This document shows, in pieces, positions 25,286 to 32,920 of a stretch of 64,000 nucleotides of DNA. Positions within the stretch are counted from its first letter, which is position 1. Every line of letters begins with the position of its first letter. The notes beneath the pieces were generated by a model. The model worked only from the letters and a program-made list of their open reading frames with translations, was not told the DNA's origin and made no database searches. The DNA comes from an uncultured Prevotellaceae bacterium (GTDB lineage: Bacteria > Bacteroidota > Bacteroidia > Bacteroidales > Bacteroidaceae). Made by a program: the position numbers and the translations under genes. The stretch is taken from NCBI GenBank assembly GCA_902800435.1, contig CADCEQ010000011.1:35191-99190 (forward strand), in the 5' to 3' direction.

Positions 25286-26311
25286 TCATTTCCGCTCCTT
25301 TACAATGACGTAGATGATGACGGGGGCGCCGATGAGGGGGGTGACGGCGTTCAGCGGGATGACACCCGACTCACCGGGAAGGAAGCAGACGAGGTTGCAC
25401 GTCAGACCGACGACGGCTCCCATCAGAATGGTGGCAGGCATCAGGATGCGGTGGTTGTCGGTAACGATGAGCAGACGGACGATGTGGGGCACGGCCAGTC
25501 CGATGAAGGCCACGGGACCGCAGAAGGCGGTGGTGACGGCTGAGAGCAGGCCGGTGACGATGAGAAGCCAGTTGCGCACACGCAGCACGTTGATGCCGAG
25601 GTTGGCGGCATAGCCCTCGCCGAGCATCAAGGCATTGAGGGGCTTGATGAGCAGGACGGCTCCGACGAGGCCCAGGACGGTGACGCCAGCAAAGACGGGC
25701 ATATTAGCCATCGAGACGCCGCCGAAGCTGCCCATTCCCCAGACTATATACGACTTGACGCCCTCGTCGGTGGCGAAAAAGTTGAGCAGCGAGATGGCCG
25801 AGTTGGCGATGTAGCCAATCATGATGCCGACGATGAGCAGCATGACGTTGCTGCGCACCAGCGTCGAGAAAAAGAAGATGAGGGCGATGACGGCCATTGC
25901 CCCGATAAACGCCGCAGCAAGGACGGCCACGAAGCCCGACAGCTGGAGACTGCCCACGGAGAGGCTGCCGCCAAAGAGCAGCATGACGAGTGCCACGCCC
26001 AGTCCGGCGCCGCTGTTGACGCCGAAGATACCGGGACCGGCCAGGGGATTGCGGAACGCCGTCTGCAGCAGCAGTCCGCTGACGGCCAGTGCGCCGCCGC
26101 AGAGCACGGCAGTCATGGCCTGCGGCAGCCGCGACTGGAGGACGATATATTGCCAGGCGGCGGAAACTTCAGCTGCCGGATGTCCGAAGAGGATAGAGAC
26201 GACGTCGGCAGCAGGAATCCTGACCGACCCCACCAACAGGTTAAGGGCGAACAGGGCAACCGTCAGGACGGCCAGTAACAGGCAGCACCAGAGAGATTTA
26301 CGATTTGACAA
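25286..26311 (-). CDS. btuC: Cobalamin ABC transporter permease, BtuC type
   Basis: A 341-residue permease of the FecCD/BtuC family with about ten spans. Marks: IVLQSRLPQAMTAVLCGGALAVSG, FRNPLAGPGIFGVNSGAGLG, GEGYAANLGINVLRVRN, and FCGPVAFIGLAVPHIVRLL. It overlaps the BtuF gene by 14 bp and lies in the riboswitch-controlled operon, so corrinoid import is the likely job. No BtuD ATPase gene is present in the operon. Closely related to the permease at 15763-16791. Confidence 0.92.
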   Translation of the reverse strand: MSNRKSLWCCLLLAVLTVALFALNLLVGSVRIPAADVVSILFGHPAAEVSAAWQYIVLQSRLPQAMTAVLCGGALAVSGLLLQTAFRNPLAGPGIFGVNSGAGLGVALVMLLFGGSLSVGSLQLSGFVAVLAAAFIGAMAVIALIFFFSTLVRSNVMLLIVGIMIGYIANSAISLLNFFATDEGVKSYIVWGMGSFGGVSMANMPVFAGVTVLGLVGAVLLIKPLNALMLGEGYAANLGINVLRVRNWLLIVTGLLSAVTTAFCGPVAFIGLAVPHIVRLLIVTDNHRILMPATILMGAVVGLTCNLVCFLPGESGVIPLNAVTPLIGAPVIIYVIVKERK

Positions 26312-27473
26312 TTGACTTTTTTCTATTTATTACTGGATTCCCCACTTTTTGGTAATAACGGAGCGGCGGCAGATTTGTTATGTCGGGATGCAGAATCTGG
26401 ATGAAATCGCTGAGGAGCCAGTCGGGGCGGAAGGGCGACTCCTCGTAGAAGAGCGAAAGCTCGACGTTGCAGCCGTAGGCAGCGCGACGGCGGAAGGCCT
26501 TGAACTGCGGATAGCCGTGATGCTCGGCAGCCAGTTCGCCGTAGGTGATGTCGTGGTCGGCGGAATAGCGGAAGAGCCACACGTCGGCCTCGCCGGCCCG
26601 CTCGAGAACGGCCTCAAAGGGCAGGGATACAGAACCGCTGTGCGTGTCGTCGGCCCAGAGGTAACGGCCGCCGGCATCGGCAATCATTCGCCCGATGGTG
26701 CTACGCCCACCAGGAACATACCAGACGCTACCCGTCACCTTGTCGATGATCACGGTGGGCTGATCCTTCGCCTCCCGGGCCTGACGGCTCAGCGCCTGAT
26801 AGGAGCTGTCGACAACGGCAAAGAGACTGTCGGCCTCGTGCTCGCAGCCGAAGAGCATACCGTAGAAGCGCAGCCACTCAGCACGTGCCAGCGGCGACTC
26901 CTCCATATACTCGGCACACTCGACGATGGGAATATCGATGTCCTCGAGCTTGCCATAGCCGCCGCTGTTCTCAAAGGGCGACAGCAGGATGGCATCGGGA
27001 CGACGGTCGATAATCTTCTCGATGACAGGACTCATGCCCTCGCCGACGTCGACAATCCTGCCTGCGGCCACCTGCTGATGCACCCAGGGAATCTTGATGT
27101 ACTTCAGGTCGGCCACGCCCGTTATGCAGTCTTCACGGCCTAAGGACTGGAGCATGGCACAGTGGACGGTGGTGAAAATCATCGAACGGCTCAGCGGGGT
27201 GCGGAGGAGGGTTCCCTTCTCTGCAGGGGCAGCGGCGGCGCCGCTGCACAGCGAACCATTGGGGACGAGGACGTAGCGGTGGAGAGCTTTTCCCGGGCTC
27301 CAGGGGTTCTTGATGGTGGCTACGGTGTAGCCGCCGTAGCGGACGACGGTGAGCAGGCGGGCATACTTGAAGGGCACGGTGTCGCCCTCCGCCTGTGGCG
27401 AGGAGGCCGTCCTGCCTCCGCCGCAGGCGTAGAGCGACAATGCCGCAAGTATGATCAACAGCTGCTTCATCAC
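26298..27473 (-). CDS. btuF: Cobalamin-binding lipoprotein, BtuF type
   Basis: A 391-residue lipoprotein (MKQLLIILAALSLYACGGG). It has the class III binding fold: TPLSRSMIFTTVHCAMLQSLG, GVADLKYIKIPWVHQQVAAGRIVDVG, RRPDAILLSPFENSGG, and C-lobe VIIDKVTGSVWYVPGGRSTIGRMIADAG. It delivers the corrinoid to the permease whose gene it overlaps by 14 bp; its start overlaps the DUF4465 gene stop by 4 bp. Gene order and the upstream riboswitch support cobalamin as ligand. A palindromic insertion (27228-27256) adds GSLCSGAAAAP in the N-lobe, which brings in an extra Cys. Confidence 0.88.
   Translation of the reverse strand: MMKQLLIILAALSLYACGGGRTASSPQAEGDTVPFKYARLLTVVRYGGYTVATIKNPWSPGKALHRYVLVPNGSLCSGAAAAPAEKGTLLRTPLSRSMIFTTVHCAMLQSLGREDCITGVADLKYIKIPWVHQQVAAGRIVDVGEGMSPVIEKIIDRRPDAILLSPFENSGGYGKLEDIDIPIVECAEYMEESPLARAEWLRFYGMLFGCEHEADSLFAVVDSSYQALSRQAREAKDQPTVIIDKVTGSVWYVPGGRSTIGRMIADAGGRYLWADDTHSGSVSLPFEAVLERAGEADVWLFRYSADHDITYGELAAEHHGYPQFKAFRRRAAYGCNVELSLFYEESPFRPDWLLSDFIQILHPDITNLPPLRYYQKVGNPVINRKKSIVKS
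27228..27256. repeat. Second palindrome class inside btuF
   Basis: GGCAGCGGC-G-GCGCCGCTGC followed by ACAGCGAACC. It encodes GSLCSGAAAA on the minus strand and is the sister of 23161-23188. Confidence 0.55.
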
Positions 27474-28255
27474 TTCTCGACGGTGACGTCGTCGATGCAG
27501 ATGTAGGCAGGCGTCAGCACACCGTAGTCGTTGCTGCGCGAACCGGTGAAGGTGAAGCCAATCTTCGTGATCTTGCCTAATGAGCTGAGGTCGAGCAGCT
27601 GCCAGTCTGCCACGTAGGTACCATCCTTGGCCAGGTCGATGTCGACATCAGCGGTGGTGCCGTCGGCCTTGGTGACGTTCAGCGTACACTTCAGCCAGTC
27701 TGCGGCGGTGAAGGGAGCACCGGCGTAGTTGTCGCCATTCACGATGGAGCTGACGGTATAGGCGCTGTTGGTGTAGAAAAGGCTCTTGACCACGACGCCC
27801 TCGCCGAGGTCAATCGTCTCGCCGTAGGTGGTGATGACGGCAAAGTTCTGGCCGGAGTGGGCCTTGCCGGCGACGTTGTTGTACTGGTCGGGGGTCAACG
27901 TGAGGGCGCTGAACGAGGTCTCGGTACGGTTGGAGATGGCGATGCCCGACCAGAAGTCAGAGGTGCCGTAAGCCGACTCGTAGAGGTTGTAGGTGACGGG
28001 GAACCTGACCGGTCCCTCCTGATAGGCGTTGTCGGTGAACGTGGTGGTCTTGCCGCCCCAGTCGTCTTCGTAGGAGTAGCTGTTGCCTTCGGCATCGCCA
28101 ATCCAGAATCCGTCGGCATTGAGCTGCTGGTTCTCGAAGGAGATGGTCACTGTGCTGTCGGCAACGACGGCATTGTCCTGATTGTCACACGAAGTAAGTG
28201 AAGCGGTAAAACCGCAGACGAGGGCTGCAAGCCCGAAAATCTTGTTTGTTTTCAT
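27470..28255 (-). CDS. DUF4465 surface lipoprotein, BtuH-like
   Basis: A 261-residue lipoprotein (signal to SLTSC). The mature part is a beta-sandwich of the DUF4465 kind: FENQQLNADGFWIGDAEGNSYSYEDDWGG, FPVTYNLYESAYGTSDFWSGIAISNRT, GQNFAVITTYG, and a closing ITKIGFTFTGSRSNDYGVLTPAYICIDDVTV. From memory, DUF4465 lipoproteins in Bacteroides cobalamin loci (BtuH) bind cobalamin at the cell surface; I could not check this by search. Its position between the surface genes and BtuF in the riboswitch operon agrees. It overlaps btuF by 4 bp and lies 29 bp after the preceding gene. Confidence 0.78.
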   Translation of the reverse strand: MKTNKIFGLAALVCGFTASLTSCDNQDNAVVADSTVTISFENQQLNADGFWIGDAEGNSYSYEDDWGGKTTTFTDNAYQEGPVRFPVTYNLYESAYGTSDFWSGIAISNRTETSFSALTLTPDQYNNVAGKAHSGQNFAVITTYGETIDLGEGVVVKSLFYTNSAYTVSSIVNGDNYAGAPFTAADWLKCTLNVTKADGTTADVDIDLAKDGTYVADWQLLDLSSLGKITKIGFTFTGSRSNDYGVLTPAYICIDDVTVEK

Positions 28256-28284
28256 AATGTTTTGTTTTTAATAAGGAATAATGA

Positions 28285-29385
28285 TTATTTAATGATGTAT
28301 TTCTGTCGGTTCCTGATGTATAGGCCCTTGGTGGGGTTAGGGGCGAGGCGGCCTTGGAGGTCGTGGATTTGGTGAAGGGTGAAGGGCGAAGGGTGAAGAG
28401 AGGGTACTGAGGTCGCGGCTTGGCGGATGGCCTGGAGCGAGGCGTCGAGGTGGAGGTCTTCGGCGCCGAGGATTTCGGTCGATGTCTCCAAGAGCCAGCC
28501 GCACTTCTGGTTGATGCCGGTATAGACGCGGACGAAGTCGACGAAGTCGAGACTGACGGGCTGGCGCTGATCGTCGACAGCCCACGCGATGTCGATGCCG
28601 CAGCCGTCGATGTTAGGCGTCACGCGGTCGTCGAGCGTGTTGGGCTGGTTGTCAGCATAGCCCCAGCCGAAGAAATAAAGCACCCAGAAGTACTGGCTGT
28701 AACTGGCGGGCACGCTGCCGGTGAAGTCGAAGCCGTTGCGGGGCAGGCGCGTGCCCCGGAAGGTCAGACCGTCGGGGAGCCACTCGGGGTAGTACTCCTG
28801 CGGATGATAGCGGTCCCAGCGGTCGAGTTCGCCGCTGCCTCCCCGGTTGTCGGTCCATGGAATCTTGCCCATTGGGTTGCGGTGGTAGGTAATGTCGTAG
28901 TCGTAGTCCACCATCCCGAGGCTGTCGTCGTCGCAGCTGCCCTTGATTTCGTACCACGGGTCGTCGGGCAGTCCGTTGCCGTTCACGTCCTGCGACACCA
29001 TCACGATGCCAGCCTCGCCGGTGCCGCCGCCGGGGAAGAGTCCGAGCTCCTCCTGATAGGCATTGCCCCAGATGGCGAAGTCGCGCTGCCCCTCGATGTT
29101 GGCAATGGAGTGGTCGAAGTGGAAGGTGATATAGCCGCCATAGGCTCCCAAGGCAACCATGCCGCGCTCGTTGGCTGCCAGGCGCTCCGTACACTTGCGC
29201 ACCATGTCGGCCTCGGTGTCGCCCGGCTCGTACTCGGGAATGTCGTTGACGTACTGGCCGGGGGCGGGACGGTATTCGTCGACGGCCTGGATATACTTCG
29301 AGTGGGTGGTCACGTTGTCCATCCGCTGACCCCAAACGGCAACAGCTGTCGAAACTGCCAATAGAAGTGTTATCGTTTTGTTCAT
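28285..29385 (-). CDS. Exported surface protein of cobalamin locus with T9SS-like C-terminal tail
   Basis: A 366-residue protein with signal peptide MNKTITLLLAVSTAVAVWGQ. The body is rich in Trp, Tyr and Gly (YGGYITFHFDHSIANIEGQRDFAIWGNAY, DVNGNGLPDDPWYEIKGS, TYHRNPMGKIPWTDNRGGSGELDRW, YFFGWGYADN), a pattern seen in 'cell surface protein' genes of Bacteroidales cobalamin loci. The end (IHDLQGRLAPNPTKGLYIRNRQKYIIK) resembles a type IX secretion sorting domain. Just before it, a GGTGAAGG repeat inserts SVPSLHPSPFTLH. It overlaps the btuG-like gene by 4 bp. Corrinoid capture with BtuG/BtuB is the inferred role; the fold is unknown. Confidence 0.7.
   Translation of the reverse strand: MNKTITLLLAVSTAVAVWGQRMDNVTTHSKYIQAVDEYRPAPGQYVNDIPEYEPGDTEADMVRKCTERLAANERGMVALGAYGGYITFHFDHSIANIEGQRDFAIWGNAYQEELGLFPGGGTGEAGIVMVSQDVNGNGLPDDPWYEIKGSCDDDSLGMVDYDYDITYHRNPMGKIPWTDNRGGSGELDRWDRYHPQEYYPEWLPDGLTFRGTRLPRNGFDFTGSVPASYSQYFWVLYFFGWGYADNQPNTLDDRVTPNIDGCGIDIAWAVDDQRQPVSLDFVDFVRVYTGINQKCGWLLETSTEILGAEDLHLDASLQAIRQAATSVPSLHPSPFTLHQIHDLQGRLAPNPTKGLYIRNRQKYIIK
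28374..28404. repeat. Short tandem repeat (GGTGAAGG units) near 3' end of surface-protein gene
   Basis: GGTGAAGGGTGAAGGGCGAA and a further GGGTGAAGAGAGGG. Four imperfect 7-8-bp units add VPSLHPSPFTLHQ before the C-terminal sorting-like tail. Confidence 0.6.
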
Positions 29386-30644
29386 TTCTTTTCTGTTTTA
29401 AAAAGGAAGGCGGCGTGAGCGGGTATGTCGCCCGTCCGCACCTTCCAGTCGAAGGTGCCGTCGGGCAGGAAGTGCAGCAGTTCGCCGCTGGATACGTAGT
29501 TCTTGGCGTCCATCAGGTAGAAGTCGCGGTCTATCGGATTGACGATGATGCCGTAGGGCATGCGTATCTTCTTCACCTCGGGGGCATCGGAGAGCGAGGT
29601 GCTGACCAACTGGCGGGTACGCACGTTGACGATGCCGTAGGTGACGGTGTTCGTCATCGTCAGCTCACTCCACTGACTGCCGTAGAAGTAGAGCGAGTCG
29701 CCGACGATGCACAGGTCGCTGACGGGCTGGCCAATCACGCCGCCGACACGCATCTCGCCGCTGGCATCAGACTCCAGCCAGTAGAGGCGCGAGTCGAGGT
29801 CGGTGTAGTTGCCGCGCGACGTGACCCACAGCCGGCCGTGGCCGTCGAGCTTCAGGTGGTGCAGATTGGGGGCAACCTCAATCTTACTGACCTCGCGCAT
29901 CGTCGGCAGGTCGACCACGCTGACCGTCGACTCATAGCCCTGGCCCGTCATGCCCTGATAGCCGCCGCTGTTGGCCACATAGAGACGGTCGCCGACGATG
30001 GCCATCTCCTCGGGCTGGAAGCCCACCGTGCAGGAGTCCACCTTCTGGAGCGTGAGCGTATCGACCTTGTAGACACTGCCTAACGGACTGCTGCCGGGAT
30101 TTCGGACGCCGCCGACATAGGACGAGACGTATGCATAGCCATCTTTGAAGGTGACATAGCGGCAGTTGGGGATGTTCACCTGACCGATGCGGACGGCATC
30201 ACTGGCCCGCGCCACCTCCACCTTGTTGGAGCAGTTGATGACCAGCCACAGCCGCGAACCGTAGATCTGGCAGTCGTTGCCCACGTCGCCGAGCGACATC
30301 ACCGTGCTGGGGTTGCGCTCGCTGTAGATGTTGCGCAGGTAGTGGACGGTGGAGTCGCTGCCTGAGAGGTCGAGGTAGTCGAGTGTCGACTTGTTGCTGC
30401 CCATATTGCCCTCGTTGAGCAGGTACATCCCGACGATCTCACTTCTGACAGCCTTGCCGCCGGTGTCGATATTCTCCATCGGCACCACCATCACGTCGTC
30501 ACGGCAGGAAGACAACAGAAGGAGTAGAACAGAAAGCCTCCCCAAGCCCCTCCAAAGGAGGGGGTGTTTGATTACCTGAAACTTCTTCAAGTAATTCAAC
30601 ATCCCTCCCTTGGGGAGGGCTTGGGTGGGCTTTCTTTCTTTCAT
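29382..30644 (-). CDS. btuG: BtuG-like surface lipoprotein (beta-propeller, YncE/DUF5074 type)
   Basis: A 420-residue lipoprotein with lipobox LLLSSC. About 350 residues of beta-propeller blades follow (YLLNEGNMGSNKSTLDYLDL, YVTFKDGYAYVSSYVGGVRN, GFQPEEMAIVGDRLYVANSGG, LHHLKLDGHGRLWVTSRG, MPYGIIVNPIDRDFYLMDA). In Bacteroides thetaiotaomicron the related BtuG sits on BtuB and binds cobalamin with extreme affinity. Gene order btuB-btuG under a cobalamin riboswitch supports the same here. The start at 30644 overlaps the btuB stop by 4 bp. The first ~35 residues (MKERKPTQALPKGG ... HPLLWRGLGR) come from a palindromic repeat ahead of the true signal-peptide core, so this precursor is unusually long at its N terminus. 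Confidence 0.82.
   Translation of the reverse strand: MKERKPTQALPKGGMLNYLKKFQVIKHPLLWRGLGRLSVLLLLLSSCRDDVMVVPMENIDTGGKAVRSEIVGMYLLNEGNMGSNKSTLDYLDLSGSDSTVHYLRNIYSERNPSTVMSLGDVGNDCQIYGSRLWLVINCSNKVEVARASDAVRIGQVNIPNCRYVTFKDGYAYVSSYVGGVRNPGSSPLGSVYKVDTLTLQKVDSCTVGFQPEEMAIVGDRLYVANSGGYQGMTGQGYESTVSVVDLPTMREVSKIEVAPNLHHLKLDGHGRLWVTSRGNYTDLDSRLYWLESDASGEMRVGGVIGQPVSDLCIVGDSLYFYGSQWSELTMTNTVTYGIVNVRTRQLVSTSLSDAPEVKKIRMPYGIIVNPIDRDFYLMDAKNYVSSGELLHFLPDGTFDWKVRTGDIPAHAAFLFKTEKK
30533..30630. repeat. Complete GC-rich palindromic element (98 bp) in the btuG signal-peptide region
   Basis: Two long arms, GAAAGCCTCCCCAAGCCCC and the inverse of GGGAGGGCTTGGGTGGGCTTTC, enclose a loop that is itself a hairpin (ATTACCTGAA / TTCAAGTAAT). 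Each arm also holds a small internal palindrome (CCCCTCCAAAGGAGGGG; CCCTCCCTTGGGGAGGG). Confidence 0.75.
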
Positions 30645-32647
30645 ATCGTAACGTTAAGGGTCAGGGCATAGTTGCGCCCCGGCATAGGGTAGTTCACGAT
30701 GACTTCGTAGTCCTGGTCGAGGATGTTGTTCACGTCTAACTGGGCCTTCCAGAGCATCTTCTGCCAATGGAAGCTGTAGACAAGGCTCAGGTCGCTGGTG
30801 TACCACGGCTCCATGTGGTTGTAGAGTATGTTCTCCTGCTCATCGTAACGCTCGCCGGCATAGATGAACGAGTAGTTGAGCGTCCACTGGCGGTAGTTCA
30901 GGCCGACGATGGCCGAGCCGGAGTGCCAAGGAATGTAGGGTATCTGGTGGCGATAGTAAGAAGTGGTGGGGTCGGTGACGTCGCGGGCGTCCTGGTAGGT
31001 GTACTGGGCGCGGATGGTCGCGACGAAATCGCGACCCGCACTGACATCGGCCTCAGCCTCGACGTCGATGCCCTTGATGTGGACGCGGCCCAGGTTGAGC
31101 ATCGTCCAGCGGAACTGCTGGCCTTTGGGATAGGCCACTATCTTGTCGTGTACCGTATTATAATAGGCGTCGAAGTGCATGGCGGCATGCCGGATGATGC
31201 CCCGCTCGAAGTGCTTGTTCAGGGCGAAGCCCGCGTCGTACTGCAAAGCACTCTCGGGCACGAGGTTGGCGTTGCCCATATCGGTGTAGTAGAGGTCGTT
31301 GAACGTGGGCATACGGAAGCTCTTCTTGACGTAGGCACGGAATGAGAAGAACGTGCCGCGGAAGGGATATATGTTGACGAAGACGGCGGGCGTGAGCCGC
31401 GACAGCGAACGGCTGGTGCTGTATTGCTCGCGGTGGGTGCGGTCGTTGATGAAGGTTGCCAACAGCGAGGCCTGCGCCTTCAGGTGACGGTAGTCGACGG
31501 CGGTGGCCAGGCTGACAAGATTCGACAGGCGCGTAGGACGGGCGAAGTTCCAGATGTCGGCATTGAGCTTGTTCCACTTCAGGTCGTAGCTCAGTGAGGC
31601 ACTCCAGCCCGGCAACAGCTCTAAGACGTTGGCGGTCGAGGCGTAGAACTCCTGCTGGCGGTAGCGGTTGTCGACGGGCAGCTGGGTGGTGTCGCGGTTC
31701 ACGTAGTGGGTGTCGTAGTAGGCATACTTGGCCAGCCAGCGCGTGCTGAACCCTTCGCCAATGTTCTTGTTGAAGTCGGCCTGGACGAAGGTGTTCAGGT
31801 CCTGCTGCCGCTCACCACGCCGCCATACGTTGTTGACGATGGCCCCGGGAATGCCACGGGCGGAGTTGTAGAGATAGCCCTTCAGCTGCCAGCCACCCTG
31901 CGGGAGCCTTCCGTGGAGGTTGGCCTCGACGCGCTCAGCGTGGATGTCGCCATTCTGTCGCACGGCGGTGGTGTCCCAGGCCGTCTCACCATTGGGATAG
32001 CGCCGCTCGTAGCGGAACTTGTACTTGCCGCTGGCCGTCAGGAACTCAGCGCTGAGCGACGAGCTGACCTTGTCGGAGAACTGCTGCTCCCACAACGTAG
32101 AGAGGCGGAACATATCGCTGGAGCCGTACTGCGTCTTGAACTTCAGATTGTAGCGCTTGCCGTCGGCAAACTCAGGCCGGCGGGTGCGGATATAGATGGC
32201 TCCGGCATTGCCGAAGTCGCTGGCGGGCTGGAAGATGGCACTCTTCTGACCGTTGTAGAGCGTAATCTCCTCGACGTTGTCGAGCGAGAACTGGCCGAGG
32301 TCTATCTGGCCGTTCTGGGCGTTGCCCAACTGCACGCCGTCGTAGCTGATGCCTAAGTGGTGGGTGCCCATCGAGCGGATGTTGACCGTCTTGATGCCCC
32401 CTACCCCGCCGTAGTCCTTTAGCTGGATGCCCGAGAAGTAGCGCAGGGCGTCGGCCACGCTGTGGGTGTTGAGCTGCTCCAACAGCGCGCCGTTCAGCTT
32501 CTGACTGGGCACCACCTCGCGGAGGGCAGGTCGCGACACGACGACCACCTCTCGCACACGTTGTACGGAGTCCAGTCTGCCTTGTGCCACGACGACGTGA
32601 CTCACACAGCAAGCCATTACCCAAACCAAGCACTTCTTACTCTTCAC
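30641..32647 (-). CDS. btuB: TonB-dependent corrinoid receptor BtuB
   Basis: An outer-membrane receptor, 668 residues if started at GTG 32647 (KSKKCLVWVMACCVSHVVVAQ as signal peptide). A plug domain follows with VREVVVVSRPALREVV (TonB-box-like), SGIQLKDYGGVGGIKTVNIRSMGTHHLGISYDGV and NGQKSAIFQPASDF, then a ~22-strand barrel ending in YALTLNVTI. It imports cobalamin with TonB energy and is the first gene of the riboswitch operon. The longest frame would begin at a GTG inside the B12 box of the riboswitch (32704), which I reject. ATG 32617 is the other choice but leaves a signal peptide without basic residues. Size and context fit BtuB; the exact corrinoid preference is unknown. Confidence 0.88.
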   Translation of the reverse strand: MKSKKCLVWVMACCVSHVVVAQGRLDSVQRVREVVVVSRPALREVVPSQKLNGALLEQLNTHSVADALRYFSGIQLKDYGGVGGIKTVNIRSMGTHHLGISYDGVQLGNAQNGQIDLGQFSLDNVEEITLYNGQKSAIFQPASDFGNAGAIYIRTRRPEFADGKRYNLKFKTQYGSSDMFRLSTLWEQQFSDKVSSSLSAEFLTASGKYKFRYERRYPNGETAWDTTAVRQNGDIHAERVEANLHGRLPQGGWQLKGYLYNSARGIPGAIVNNVWRRGERQQDLNTFVQADFNKNIGEGFSTRWLAKYAYYDTHYVNRDTTQLPVDNRYRQQEFYASTANVLELLPGWSASLSYDLKWNKLNADIWNFARPTRLSNLVSLATAVDYRHLKAQASLLATFINDRTHREQYSTSRSLSRLTPAVFVNIYPFRGTFFSFRAYVKKSFRMPTFNDLYYTDMGNANLVPESALQYDAGFALNKHFERGIIRHAAMHFDAYYNTVHDKIVAYPKGQQFRWTMLNLGRVHIKGIDVEAEADVSAGRDFVATIRAQYTYQDARDVTDPTTSYYRHQIPYIPWHSGSAIVGLNYRQWTLNYSFIYAGERYDEQENILYNHMEPWYTSDLSLVYSFHWQKMLWKAQLDVNNILDQDYEVIVNYPMPGRNYALTLNVTI

Positions 32648-32699
32648 TTCACACTTTTCACTTCCACAGCCTATCCCCAGAGTTCTGCTGAAGTATGGT

Positions 32700-32868
32700 A
32701 GCACACAGGCAGGTCTTCTGACTCATCGCCGGGCGCGAACGTCTTCCCAGCCTACAGCGGCCAGTGACTATCGGTGTTCGCGCCGTCCAAGGGCGACTCA
32801 CAGCAGCGGGACTGTCCGGGACTTCCACCCGGTTCCCTTTTAAGCACCAATGGCAGTGCACCTGTTGC
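32700..32868 (-). promoter_or_regulatory. Cobalamin (adenosylcobalamin-type) riboswitch upstream of btuB
   Basis: Read on the minus strand, conserved parts occur in order: GGTGC then TTAAAAGGGAACCGGGTGGAA, GTCCCGGACAGTCCCGC, TGCTGTGAGTCG, a variable stem with GCGCGAACACCGAT...GTTCGCGC, GGGAAGACG, GATGAGTCAGAAGACC (B12 box) and TGCCTGTG. Transcription starts a few bases behind TACCTTTG (32881-32874). The B12 box ends about 55 bases before the proposed btuB start, so control of translation start is likely: cobalamin binding would shut off btuB and the genes behind it. Confidence 0.93.
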
Positions 32869-32873
32869 GAGTG

Positions 32874-32905
32874 CAAAGGTACGAATAAGAAAAGACATAA
32901 GCAAA
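32874..32905 (-). promoter_or_regulatory. Promoter of the btuB operon
   Basis: TTTG (32905-32902), 20-bp spacer, TACCTTTG (32881-32874): a full match to the Bacteroidetes primary-sigma consensus. It drives the riboswitch-led operon btuB-btuG-surface protein-btuH-btuF-btuC-cbiHC-cbiET. Confidence 0.75.
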
Positions 32906-32920
32906 TAAAAAGCGATTTTT

